From: Allantophomopsis cytisporea
Lineage: Eukaryota > Ascomycota > Leotiomycetes > Phacidiales > Phacidiaceae
DNA: 64,000 bases
Assembly (NCBI GenBank): GCA_024752435.1
Contig: CP103037.1
Span: forward strand, 248,001-312,000
Reading direction: 5' to 3'
The notes beneath the pieces are model-generated. The model ran no database searches, was not told where the DNA came from, and saw only the letters and a program-made list of their open reading frames with translations. This document shows, piece after piece, positions 21,317 to 32,740 of this stretch. Every line of letters starts with the position of its first letter. The first letter of the stretch is position 1. The translations under genes were made by a program, and so were the position numbers.

Positions 21317-22552
21317 TCATAATTCCAGCTCTTCCACCTCCATCCCACAACCAACGCAGGTCTTAACACTTGCTCCATCCGCATTCTCAACAGTCCTACC
21401 CCAATCATGCTCATGCTTTCCACCACCAATGACATCACTGAATGATCCTGCACCATTTCCCTTGAGGTTCCTCCTGTATGCATCTGTCCTCGTTTTCTTT
21501 TTCAGTTCCTGCAATTTGCTTTTAAATTTCTCCTCCTTTCGTTTCTTTTTATCCGCTTCTCTTTTCTCGAATTCCGCATCTAGGGCTTCCGCCGACCCCC
21601 ATTTGGTATTAAAAGCATATTCCTCAACTTGATAACGAAGGAACAACATCATGTCATGCCAATGTGCCTTGTGCGGGTTTGGTTTGTTCAAGTGTGGAAG
21701 TAGTTCCCCATCCTTCAATTCGGCTACAAAAACTTCATTAACTGGGATCTGCCTAAAGGATGGGGGGGAAAAAATGACATACGATCAGTAAGTAGATAAT
21801 CATCCTTAGCCTCGGTCTTGGTGAGAAGACTGTACTTCTCTGGTATTTTTTCTTTGCAAGAATTACAGACGCAGCACTTAAAAATCTCCTCCCACTGCCA
21901 GTCTATTTCCAAGCTTTCACATTCTCGACATTTCTTACCCTCTCGACTAAGAACGCTCAACCCCGGCTCATACGGTCCAGCCTTCTGATTCCTTAAGCTT
22001 CTTAAAAGCTGAAGTCTTTCCCATTCCTTCAAGCTCATATGAGCAGGTTTCTCTCCCTCCTGAGTCGCATGGAGAGCCTTATTGAAGGGGTCATCTTCAG
22101 CAGTCAAGAATCCACCCTTCGTGTCTGTCATCTTACTGAAATCGTATTCCACGTACTTAGTGAATTTCCTCGCCGCTCGAATGTCATCGTCTACCTTGGC
22201 TTTGCCCGTTCCTGGTATGGCTCTAGCATCGCGCTGTGATTCTGGTACATTCGCCGTCGAAATCGCAGTATGCGCGCGCTTTCGACCTGCCATAGCGATA
22301 TCATCGTTGGCTATGAAGCCACTGGGAGTACGATTGGGGGCGGCGACACCCTTTTGCCGCTCAGAAGTTTCATGTTGATCTCGGATAGCTTTGGCTTTGA
22401 GTCTGTTTTGTTCCTAATATCTGTAAGCATTTGGTTTGTCCAAAAGCAGTTCGACATACTATTCTTCGTGTGACTTCCGGCGTTGGTGGCGAAGCAGGAA
22501 GCGCGCCCGAAGAACGGGTTTTACGCGGTGGTGTTGCTGGTTGCCCAGACAT
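21317..22552 (-). CDS. RAD14: DNA repair protein RAD14/XPA
   Basis: Model: complement(join(21317..21723,21783..22413,22460..22552)), 376 residues with introns of 59 and 46 nt. XPA/Rad14 is the damage-verification scaffold of nucleotide excision repair in the nucleus. The zinc finger has Cys193, Cys196, Cys214 and Cys217 (C-x2-C-x17-C-x2-C), with KCRECESLEIDW before and VCNSCKEKIPEKYSL after. The YDFSKMTDTKGGF block precedes it, and the KYSLLTKTEAKDDYLLTDPEL segment continues across the last splice into the DNA-binding region with PNPHKAHWHDMMLFLRYQVEE. The N-terminal RIEQNRLKAKAIRDQ is the usual basic helix. In the last intron a later AG is used, because only it restores TDPELKD. A C-terminal CVGCG motif is extra. 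Confidence 0.95.
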
Positions 22553-23634
22553 AGCTGATGTAGAGCCCCAAAAGTGAGTATAATATCTAAGAACTGAGCT
22601 GTTGACAGTGCGACACAATAGAACAGTTGTGTTTATGCTGAAGTTGGTCTGATGTTATAGTATAATGATCTGTTAAAGAAGTCGGAGCTTACATATTGAA
22701 GTTCCGATGCTTCGCAAGGCGGCTAGAAATGGAAACGGTAGTTTTTAAAATATTTGGTTTGGGCTTTGCATCAAGACACAGCTATGAGTCCAGATCATAT
22801 CTTGCTGCAAACATTTCTTTTACAAAATCAAATAAAATAGATCTGCATGGGATTAACGAGGGCGTGGGAAGATACTCAAAATGGAGAACCAGAGATTGTG
22901 ACTTCGAGGTACTGCCCTTGAATTCGCGTACGACCAAAACCAACGTCATGACTGGTATACATTATATTCTTGTATCTCCTTGGATGCCGGTAGTGATAGA
23001 TATGATGTAGACTTGCGTTCAACTGATTAAATATTTTCGATATTAAACACACACGAAGGATGGGGGATTTGGGCTATCGCAGCGCAAATCAGCTTATCCC
23101 TAAGGGTACGACGACTCAAAAGGGATCATGAATTTAATCGTCAAAACATTTCGTGCATGAACGTTCATCAAGCATCTTAGTGATATGTTCGATGCCTCTC
23201 CATTTGTGGCGTTCGAAATCCCTCTGTATTCATACTTGGTGATCTTGACAGCTGCCACTTCCTCATTATTTTCCCATATTACTTTGTGAAAAGAGAATGA
23301 TTATATGTTCATAGGCAAGTAAATTTTGTGATTAGCTGCAATAGTTCATGCTGAGACATCCGGAATCTGATTTTTCCCTGAATCAGAGAGATGGAGGCAG
23401 AGCTTGACATAACTTCACATAAGAGGTTCATGGCAATAGGAGTAGTAGGCAGTCTGCAATAGCAGAAGATGTCAAAATTACGAAGATAATAGATGTGGGT
23501 GCGTTGCACCAGTTAAAACTAAGTAGTCTATAACAGACAATATAAAATATAAACCAAGCCGTCGGGTATGAATTTACGCTTGAGAAGAAGCAGGTAAAGT
23601 TGCGATGAGAAAGAGAGGCGTGAACGACATTAGG
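22553..23634. other. intergenic
   Basis: Promoter of RAD14 plus AT-rich sequence up to the 3' end of the next gene. An open frame at 22696-23010 lacks any recognisable domain and is probably chance. Confidence 0.45.
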
Positions 23635-25101
23635 TTACATTCCGAGCATGCGGCCCAACTTCTTAGAGCCCTTATTGGCACCCGAAGCACCCATGATTTG
23701 AGTAGAGTTCTCACCCCAAGCACCACCCTTTGCAGGTCTTGGATTGGCGAAGGGATCTCTATTCTCCCTAAGTGCCATATCGTTCTCGTCGCTGATCGCC
23801 GAGTCTGTAGATTTTCTCTCGACGGTCTCTGTCTGCGTAGCGTAGACAGTAGTGACGTTAATTCCGAGACCGGTTTGCTTGGATTTGCCAAGGGTTGGAG
23901 AGGAGGTATCTGAAGACGAGCCAATGATGTGCTCTTCAGAACCGTGACGGGAGATCTTTTCAAGCTCAACTTCGGAAGTGACACTCTGCTTCTGGCTTGA
24001 CCAATCGTTGGCTTCGAGATCGCGCTCCTTGTTGTTGGTGGTAATGGTTCCCTCGAACTTGCCAGAGCGAGATTTTCCGAACTTTGAGAATGGACCTCTG
24101 CTAGTGGATTGGTTGGCAGAATTCTTGTCGCGCGAAGATCCGAGCCAGCGAGACTTGTTGAACAATGGCTTGATAGCTGGGATAGAGATGGCGATGAGGG
24201 ACACGAAGGTCTCGCGAATACCCCAAATGGTGGAGTTGCTGATGACTCTAATGTTTTGAAGAGTAAGAATGCAGCGGAGAAGAGCTGCGGTGATGACGAA
24301 AAGACCGGATGAAAGAAGAAGACCGAGAACGATCTTGCGGCGAAGAGGGATTTTGACGGTCCAAATGAGGGGAAGTGGGATACTCAGAATACCCAGATCG
24401 GTAATGACATTGACGGCAGCAACGACGACATAGTTAGCCACAGTAAGTGTACATTTATCTGGATGTATGTCAGTTTATATCAAACTCAACTGCTCACTTC
24501 AACTTACCGCCAGCATATGGCTGAATTTGCCAGTTCTTCTGGATTGGTGTGCAGTGACCAAGAAGGGTGAAGATGCAGGCAAGATAGCCCACAACGGAAA
24601 GAGCTCCCATAATCCTGACCAATTTTCCTTGCCAGAGTCCAAGTCTAAACCGATGTCAGCATCCATCTTCGTCAATCATAACAAGTTTACGTACGTTAAT
24701 CTAGAGTAGAAGCAAAGGAGGGCACCCTTCATACTCCAAATCAAAGTGGTATAGGAAAGCCAAGCAGTGAAAAGTGCCTTTGATCCAACCTCGAGCTTGT
24801 GAACTTCCTCAGCGTTAAGAGCAGCAGCTGTCTCTTTTGTGAGACCGACGAATGAACCATTTTCAGCTGTTTACAAGTTAGCACTGAATGGGTTCAAGTC
24901 TTGATCTAAGTTGAACTCACCAATAACATACACAGTCGAAGCATCGACTGTCCATAAACACAAAGCCAAGCCAAAGAAAGCATCCTCCCACTGCAGTCCT
25001 TTGAAACCTACAATACTGATTCTGGCGTAGAATCGGGCAAGGAAGAAAAACATGCCAATTCCATATTCAGCCCACAACTCGTTCGTAAAGGCGTTCCCCA
25101 T
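23635..25101 (-). CDS. rhodopsin-domain integral membrane protein (Pth11-like type)
   Basis: Model: complement(join(23635..24458,24508..24644,24695..24866,24921..25101)), 437 residues with three introns of 49-54 nt. The first ~270 residues hold seven hydrophobic helices with the fungal rhodopsin-domain pattern: an early ARFYARISIVGFKGLQWEDAF block, GKLVRIMG, FTLLGHC followed by the NW of KNWQIQPYAG, and VANYVVVAAVNVITDLGILSIPLPLIW. The last ~150 residues are a Ser/Lys-rich cytoplasmic tail. Proteins of this family lie in the plasma membrane and some act as G-protein-coupled-like surface sensors. No CFEM domain is present. Ligand and role are unknown. Confidence 0.85.
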
Positions 25102-28100
25102 GATTGAGAATTGTAAGGAGCGTGATAGGAGGTGCCGTTCGAAGATGTTGATGTATAGGAACCAGGGTACCTCAGCTGAATTTGATGTGAGGTAAAACGA
25201 GTGGATACAGAAGAATCTAATTCATGAGGGGGAAGCTCCATTCTTCAAGTAACATATCACGACTGAGGAGGGGAAACCCTTGTATGAAGCTAGAAGTCCC
25301 GGTTTTGACGGCAGCTCACCGACCACAACGCCCAAACATGGAGAGTGAAGTTTAATGAGTGTACGAAGCCGGTATCCAGATCTATCTGCATACTGTATTG
25401 GCATGAAGTCGACTCTCTAGTCATGTATCCATTCACTCGGGTCTGTGTGGAGGATCGCCACAGATTTTCACTAGGATATGCTTGTTTAGATCAACAGATT
25501 CATGGTTCATGCACGCCAACAAACAGGCATTTTCTTTTGAGACTGCCCATGTTCGATCGACCAGCCGTGATACCTTCAAAGTGAGGCCTTGATGTAGGCC
25601 TGACATATCAAAGGTTTGTGGCAAAATGTGACATGGGGGTGGAAATGCTACTGGTGTCTTGAATCATTACAAAAATGGTTAAAGCACATATCTGAAGTAT
25701 CAGGACCCCTGAGACTAGACTTTTCATTACGCACATAGATACTCGACGATATATACCAATATGTGCTTTTTGGTAGTTGGCGCATGAAAAGTTCTAAGAA
25801 GTAAATAGAGTTTATACCAGTCCTAATGTGTTTGTAGACCAGGAAACCACCGGCAGAACTTTGGTAAACAATCATTCGGCCGACGCTCGAGCACTATTGA
25901 GACACTGTCCCGTAGACGCTGGGCTCTGTTGAGACGCCGCTGTCGAAAGCCATCCGGTAGAGTATCAAAGTGCCATCCCCACAGGAGAACAACACACTTC
26001 GCCTATGGACCGAGGAGAAGCGTCTATGGCGCGGGAGTATGGAGATCCTGCAATATATGCACACTCTATCAACAAGACTAATTGAAAGACACGCCGGCTT
26101 GTTATTAATGATCGTCGATAAGCGCTCTGAAGCGAGATAGGATACATGCCTCTATCCATAAGGAGAGTAAAGCAGGGTTCACTTGTGCGCCACGCTCATT
26201 GAGCGCCCAATCCGGACGCCTTGATCAGCATGATCACCTCAACTTCCCGAGAACTGACATGAGTCTGGGGATAGCTTCAATTGTCTGTCCGAGTTTTGAA
26301 CCTTTGATCTTCGTCTGTCATACCCAATGAAAAGCAAGTGCCCCTACGTACTTTCGGGCAATATTTTGACAGCTATGCTTACGCGTTTCTTACGTGGAAA
26401 TATACTGCGGGTAATATCCTGACAGCCGCTTTGATGGCTCAACTTACGTGAGTATTCCATGGGAGCGAACGTATATCACCATCATCAAACCGCTCTTGAG
26501 AAACGTTGCACACAAAGTTCACGATGCCCCATAAAGAACCCACAAAGAACTCATTTTGAGTTTCAATTCCATGTGGACGATGGAGTTTGAGTTGGTCAAA
26601 AACGGTACGCACCTTTTTCTCGAACTTACAAAGTATGTCACGTACGTACCTTTCGATGATATCGTATTACGTAGAAGATTGGAAAATAATTCGCGTCTCG
26701 CTGGAAGTATAATTCGAGTATTTCCCAGTGTTCGAGTTTTGATTTGTCGTGATAGGAATGGTAGGGACGATAATAACAACTAAGATTCGTTCGCTGAACT
26801 CAAATTTGAGTCCAGCGTACAATTTACGAAAAATAGGTCAAAGAATGGCGGCAGTGAGTGTAAGGTTTGATACTAGTAATGGAATACTTATTGTTCTTAC
26901 ACACGGCAGCCATAAATCTAATTTCTCCTGAACCCATGAACTTGATTGTGCAAGCATGCACTAGTATTCCAGACGCATGAGCGTTTTCCTATTATAAAAG
27001 GGGTCCAAGATGATGATCGCAGCTTGGCGAAACCAGACTTAAAAGATGAGCCTCAACTATCTACTCATTGTGCTATTGTCAGACTGTGTTAAGTACGAAA
27101 GTATACATAGCAAGTCAAGGACTCTTGAAGTGTATAGGAGTCTGCGTCTCATTTCATCTTCATCGGCGTATGTCGGCTATCCTTATGGTTTACCTGCATG
27201 GCAAATGTAGAAATTTACGTAAAGTCTCTAGAAAAGCGATCATCGACACGGGAGTCTAACAAAATACAATTATGTAAATCTGTAATTCGTACTGATTACC
27301 CATATTGCCATATTTGTTTGCACTTCTGCCAGTCGAGTCTCATGAATTTGGAAACATAGGTTGAGGAATCACAAAGAGAATTGATACTTAATGCAGCCTT
27401 GCAAATGAATAAGCAAAGCTAGATGCCTGATTCGTGGCACTTAATCATGTTGCTTTCTGTGATTTGCCAGAGGAGTTAAAGGCCGAATAATGAATATTAT
27501 TCTATGCGATTATTGGTTATCAACTTATTATTCGGTAAGTGCCGATGTGTCAGCCCGAGAGGGCCGAAGGTTTATTATGTCGTTAACAATCTCATCGCCA
27601 ACGCGTTTCCTTCTTGTATTATTACAAATTGCTTCACAGATCGAATTTCAGGTCCTGCGATAAGGCTATACCGAAATCACAATGTATCTCGAGAAACGCA
27701 TGTATTTACCTGGAGATGACGAAGCTGCCGACTCAGCACAAGCTCGCGAGCTTTGAGGTTAAGTCAAGAATGAGCGTCTTCCCATATAGTACGGATAATA
27801 CGGACGTATCGTTATAGCGTCACTTATTTCGACTCGCGCCATCGTCAACTCTGAGGCCATTGACAGAATATCTGGACACCCAGGACGTCTCCGCAGTTGA
27901 CGGTAGTGTAATGACCATATTGCGATCATATTCCACGAAAAAAGGAGTCCGCGCCACACATCGTCGGCGAGCAGTACCCATCATTTGCGATGGCTTTCTT
28001 CAATCCACTTTTGTCAGTAACAATGTGTGGGTGGTGTCGCTCATTTTGAAATTCTAACAACGGACAGAATACGTACTACTACCTGATCAAGATCCACATG

Positions 28101-29235
28101 TGACAGATATTGCTGGCCCATAGTGAGCCCGTGTGTGTGGACTCGAAATACTATAGCTGCAGATCATAGAGGTCTGGGATTGCGGTAGTATGGAGAATCC
28201 TGACAACCTGATACGAAATACTAAGTGTATATAGGATATTACGCAAATAACAAATAAGCCGGCAAGATACCAATATATTTCTTCGAGAGTCATGGAAGTC
28301 ACAAAACACTTTGGGAGTATCTTACTTCTTAATCTGATGGCGTACAGACACGATAACAGTGTTGTCTGTTGACAAACTATTTGTCGACCGGCCCGATGGA
28401 CTGACTGTTGGGCTCGGCGTGATGCGATGTTGACATCCGAACATTTCCTCGAGAATTAAAGTTGATATCTAAATAAGTATATACACATGAGCTGCCTTTT
28501 TCAACCTAGTCACTACAAAGTCATGGGTGCTGACCCCCGTACTCATCCTCGTCTTCGATCAAACTATGGAACTGCGCGAAAGGATCGTGATACCTTACGG
28601 ATCTTCCCTGCAATCACAATGAGATTATATAAAATCGTTAATGTCTTCCCTCTTCAATGGAAGGCATTGACTAAAGATCTCATGTATATGTGCTCGAGTT
28701 CACATATCTCGACACTCATCAAACTCCAAACGGATCCGGACCAAAGAATCGGATATATGCTAAGGTTCCGTAGCCCCGGATCACTCAGGGGAGTATCACT
28801 TTCCGCCGCACTTGCCAAGCACATTAAGCCATAGCCGTGAAAGTTCCGGGCACGTTTGTGGAAATATCTACCTACTCATCATGAGCAAATTTTTTCAATC
28901 GAGGAAATCCTCTAAACCCATGCAACAATGTAGTAGGAACTATGTGTATGGGCAACAAAAGTAGGTCACAAATCACAACATCGTAATAGTTAAAATAAAC
29001 TACGATCTGTACTGTACATATTTCTCAAATCTTTCATACTCTCCTTGAAATAAGCTCAATCTTATCGGTTCTTAAAAATACAAAAAGGTAGTTTCATGGA
29101 GATTGCCAGCCTTCAACATGAATGAAGGTTGACCCCGACATTGAAAATGAAGAATATAATTCTACTCAAGCATGACCTATCACGCAGCTCTCCGTATCCA
29201 TATCCTATGGTACGTCCCTCCCTTTATCCAATCAT
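25102..29235. other. gene-poor, AT-rich stretch
   Basis: Over 4 kb without a supportable gene. Scattered frames under 120 codons (for example 28487-28834) carry no domain or codon pattern that I recognise. Near 26356-26374 and 26409-26426 two imperfect direct copies, beginning GGGCAATAT and GGGTAATAT, differ mostly by C/T changes, as in decayed repeats. I see no transposase, reverse transcriptase or long terminal repeats by eye. Confidence 0.5.
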
Positions 29236-30292
29236 CTATCCAGAATACTTGACAGTAAGCTCACTTCCGCTGACTATTGTGGCATCGGTGAGAACGGTAC
29301 CACTCTGCTTGATATCAATAGTGATAGCATGCTCGTTCTTGAGCCCAACGGCCTTACCACCAGCATGTGCAACACACTTCGTGAAAGTAACTTCACCAAA
29401 GTCCGCAAAGGCGACCTCCGAAGAGCCTGATTCGAAGTCCTCCACAATCCATTCTGCATTCTTGCCACCCAGATGACTCTTCTTCGACGGTGCACTGAGC
29501 GACTTTGAAGCCGATTTGCCGGTTGTTAGATTATCGAGGGTCACAACACCAGCACTGGCACTTGATGACTTGATGGATACGGCAATCTCATCACCTGCTG
29601 ACATATCGAAGGAGCTGAAGTCGTATGCATAATCTGGGTACCACTCGTACCACGCATCGTAGGTGACCTTCCCGGCCGAACCGACAGTAAAGTCAATACC
29701 GGACTGAAGAATGGCCTTGCCGTAAGTATCACCATCAATTCCGACCCAAGCAGATGCACTGTACGATCCACTTCCGCCCGACGGCTTAGAAGGAGTTGGG
29801 ACCTTAAAGCGTCCAGATGCAGATGCGAATGTTGCCCCTGAGGGTGGCTATTCATAAACATTAGTTATCAAGAAAGGATGGGGTCAATAGGCAAATTTCT
29901 CTCACGGCGGTGATTACTGCTCCTGCCCACTAATAACTGTCAGCAATCGTTCCCAAATCAATGAACTCTCAGATTGTTTGCTGCAGCTCTGGAGGTCTGT
30001 GGGTTTGGAATGAGACAACAATCCCAAAATTGACAATGAAGTGCATGTATATGTTCGATGCAGATCAACGTACATTACCAGAATACTGTACATGAGTAGC
30101 ATTTAGTCCTCCAACATCGGGCGTGATACCTGTGCTACCCTCAGGCTTCAGAGGATGTGAGAGGTGACTGATTCCACTCTCACCCCTCGCCGCCGCTCTA
30201 CGAGCAACGCGCTGCTCAAGCTTTGAGGGCGGAGCAGCAAAAGCGACCCCAACGAGCAACAAGCTGCTAAAAGCAGAAATAGAGAATCTCAT
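29236..30292 (-). CDS. secreted G1-family (eqolisin) glutamic peptidase
   Basis: Model: complement(join(29236..29847,29906..29929,30074..30292)), 284 residues with a 24-nt middle exon. The N-terminus is a signal peptide (basic start, hydrophobic core, AFA cut near 19). A propeptide rich in Arg/Ala follows. The mature domain begins near SGNWAGAVITAPP. WVGIDGD...ILQSGIDF contains the catalytic Gln near 129. WYEWYPD and AEWIVEDFE (213-220) follow, the latter holding the catalytic Glu. These are secreted acid endopeptidases that work at low pH. It is an isolated gene in a gene-poor stretch and may respond to ambient pH, which the sequence does not show. Start is the only ATG giving a signal peptide. 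Confidence 0.93.
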
Positions 30293-32040
30293 GATGAAAA
30301 CAAAGTAATGAGTGACTGTAACGAACGACTATAATGAACGACCACTACTAATATCCTTTGGATTTCTTGTGATAAAGTCTAGCTGATCACATTTACTTTG
30401 TATATATACTTCCAAATCACAATCGTCCTTCTAAAAGTATCAAGTAATCTTGGGATAAGTCTGACTTGCCTTCCATAGAAAAACTTGAAGATAGTAGATA
30501 TCTAATCTTCTCATTTCCTCTCCTCACCTTCCACGCCTTGCCCTGATTACCGTCCTTCCAACTGCCATGAAGTCATGCGATAAGACGCAATCACATCTGG
30601 AAGAACATATCTCCCGCCGCTCTCTGTAAATTAAATAGACACCCAATGAACATCAACGAACCACTTCTTTTTGGTGTTTGCTCCATTCAAAAGAGTTGCC
30701 TCTTCGCCCCGCCTTCCATTTCAAGATCCTTGCCAGGGTTTGTTTCAGGTCGCATACATACGCTTCAAGCATCACACCTTCAACTTTTATCTTATCCTTC
30801 GTTATTATTGCTTTGCCTTCCTATTGTACCTTGTGGTCCCTGAAGTCGACGTAAGCTGACCGTACTCAATCGTCAGGGATCGGGCTTATGACTTCCGGTA
30901 TCTACGATATGTAGGTACATTGGGATTCGATCTGATTAGAAAAACTGCAGTCTTCACACGTATATTTGTAAAAGTTTCCATTGCAGCATTGATTGGTTTG
31001 CTTTTTTCCCCCTTAATTGTAACAACAGTTGATAGGCAGATATGCTTGAGTTGTATTGGCGAAAAAAATTCCTTCATACGCAGCAGTGATTAAGAGTCAA
31101 TGTTGAGAAAATAGATACATCATAATGCTCCAGTCGCTTCAATTGTTTGACCGCTTTGCTCCTTCATGATTTTCTGATGGTTGACTGTGGTCATCACTGC
31201 CGATGATATTAATAGCGTCAATATCATGACTGTTGGAGTTGACCACCCAAATGGGTGACTCGGTCTCGGTCAGGAAGGTGTTACTTGCCAAGAAATCTAC
31301 AGAGCCGGTTTTCGGCAGTTGGTTAAGAGCTTACAGTGGTAGATTCCAAGCTGCTATCTGCTTCACAGAGAACAGCGTTGAGGATCAGCACGTGAAATTT
31401 CTTGGCGTCCACGAAACCATCATACCAATAACGTATAGTGACAGGGTGAAGAGCGTTTCAACATGAAGGATCCTAATATGATTAAAGAGTTGCCCGGATT
31501 TGAAAGCGCAGACGGATTATCCTTGGGCGTTACAAATGTTAAATTTATCACTTGGTACCCCGCTTCGCATGCATTATCATATATTTTCTTTAACACATTC
31601 ATTCAGAGATGCGGTTTTATAGGAGTAGCAATGTTATAGACCTATGAGACAAAGAGAACTTATCCGGTGGATATGAATCATTGAGAACGGCGGTTCGTGT
31701 GACAGATTTTCTATTGGATCATTCAGATCGGTTGTCTTAACACGATAGTATCATGATGCTTCTCTGTTGTAGGTCTGTTTCGTCTTCTGGACATGATGTG
31801 TATAAGAACACTCTTTGTCCGCCTCTGTCTCTCTCTGCCTGCGAATGCTCTGAGAGAAACAGTACCCCACCCCGTTTCCATATCCACTTAGGGATATGTT
31901 GGTGCTATAGATATTACACTCGGTTGCTGGTTGTATCAATGCTGTAGTTCTTTCTCCTTGATAGCGAGATTGCGAATATCTCATTTGACATATTTTAGCT
32001 CTTGAATGGTAGTCGTATGCCGGGATATCTCTACTCCACT
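30293..32040. other. gene-poor intergenic region
   Basis: Promoter of the peptidase and AT-rich sequence. Short open frames (such as 31233-31466) have no recognisable features. Confidence 0.45.
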
Positions 32041-32059
32041 TCTCCAAGAGGACTAGACA

Positions 32060-32740
32060 CAATAGGCTAGATATCATCCTTATTTGCAAGAAACGGACTG
32101 TCTGGATAACGTGGTTGTAATGGCCATCCAGTAGCTTTTGAAAACAAGTAAGTAAATCTCCCTCTGAGTAGTATAATAAGAATAGACTTACAACGACTTG
32201 AAGCAAAGCATGTATACTGGCAGACGTCCCCTTTCCAAGTTCCCAGGCTCTTTGTACCACAGCGCTGGCATGACTTTCTAGAAGCGTTCTTTGTATCGTT
32301 CCCTCGCTGTTCAGCGCATTTCCTACAGAAGTTCCTCATGCAAGACCGTAGGTTCTTTGTGCCATAGCTCTTTACATTCTTTCCCAGAGGCGTACTGTCT
32401 GGTAGCTATCCGAAATAGACAAGTACATCTTCTCTCAAGTTTGGATTCCGAGTAAACCTACGATGTTATAGATCTGTATAAGGATTTCTACAAAGTTGAT
32501 CTTTCCATCGCTTGTTCCCATCCTCAGCAAAGAACCTCTCTTCCCGTGTTGAAACTCCGTATTCGTATTGGCGAGTTTCTGGTGGGTCTCGTTTGTCATA
32601 TCGTTCGAAACTTCTTCTATTACAAGAGGGAAGATTCTTGCGATGCATGTAGTAGCAGCCTCTACAGTGGTCCCCTCTCCACTGGCTCTGCTTTGTCTTG
32701 TGGCACTTTCGATAGAGATTGCCAGACTCGTTCGGCTGCT
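32060..32740 (-). pseudogene. decayed cysteine-rich zinc-finger-like repeat gene (tentative)
   Basis: Three units of similar spacing can be read on the minus strand. Near 32700-32640: YRKCHKTKQSQWRGDHCRGC. Near 32400-32320: a copy in which the first cysteines are replaced, GTKNLRSCMRNFCRKC. Near 32290-32220: SCQRCGTKSLGTWKGDVC. The shared pattern is CxxC-x-TK-x4-W-x-GD-x-C-x2/3-C, reminiscent of a GATA-like or similar Cys4 finger. The units are not in one clean open frame; stops lie between the first and second, and unit two has lost key Cys and Trp. So it is either a fragmented gene or one with introns I could not place. The family is not identified. Confidence 0.35.

Noticed and set aside
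22696..23010. 104-codon open frame next to RAD14
   Set aside because: No recognisable feature, AT-rich, and lies in the presumed RAD14 promoter.
28487..28834. 115-codon plus-strand frame in the gene-poor stretch
   Set aside because: No domain, signal peptide or neighbouring exon found; too weak to call.
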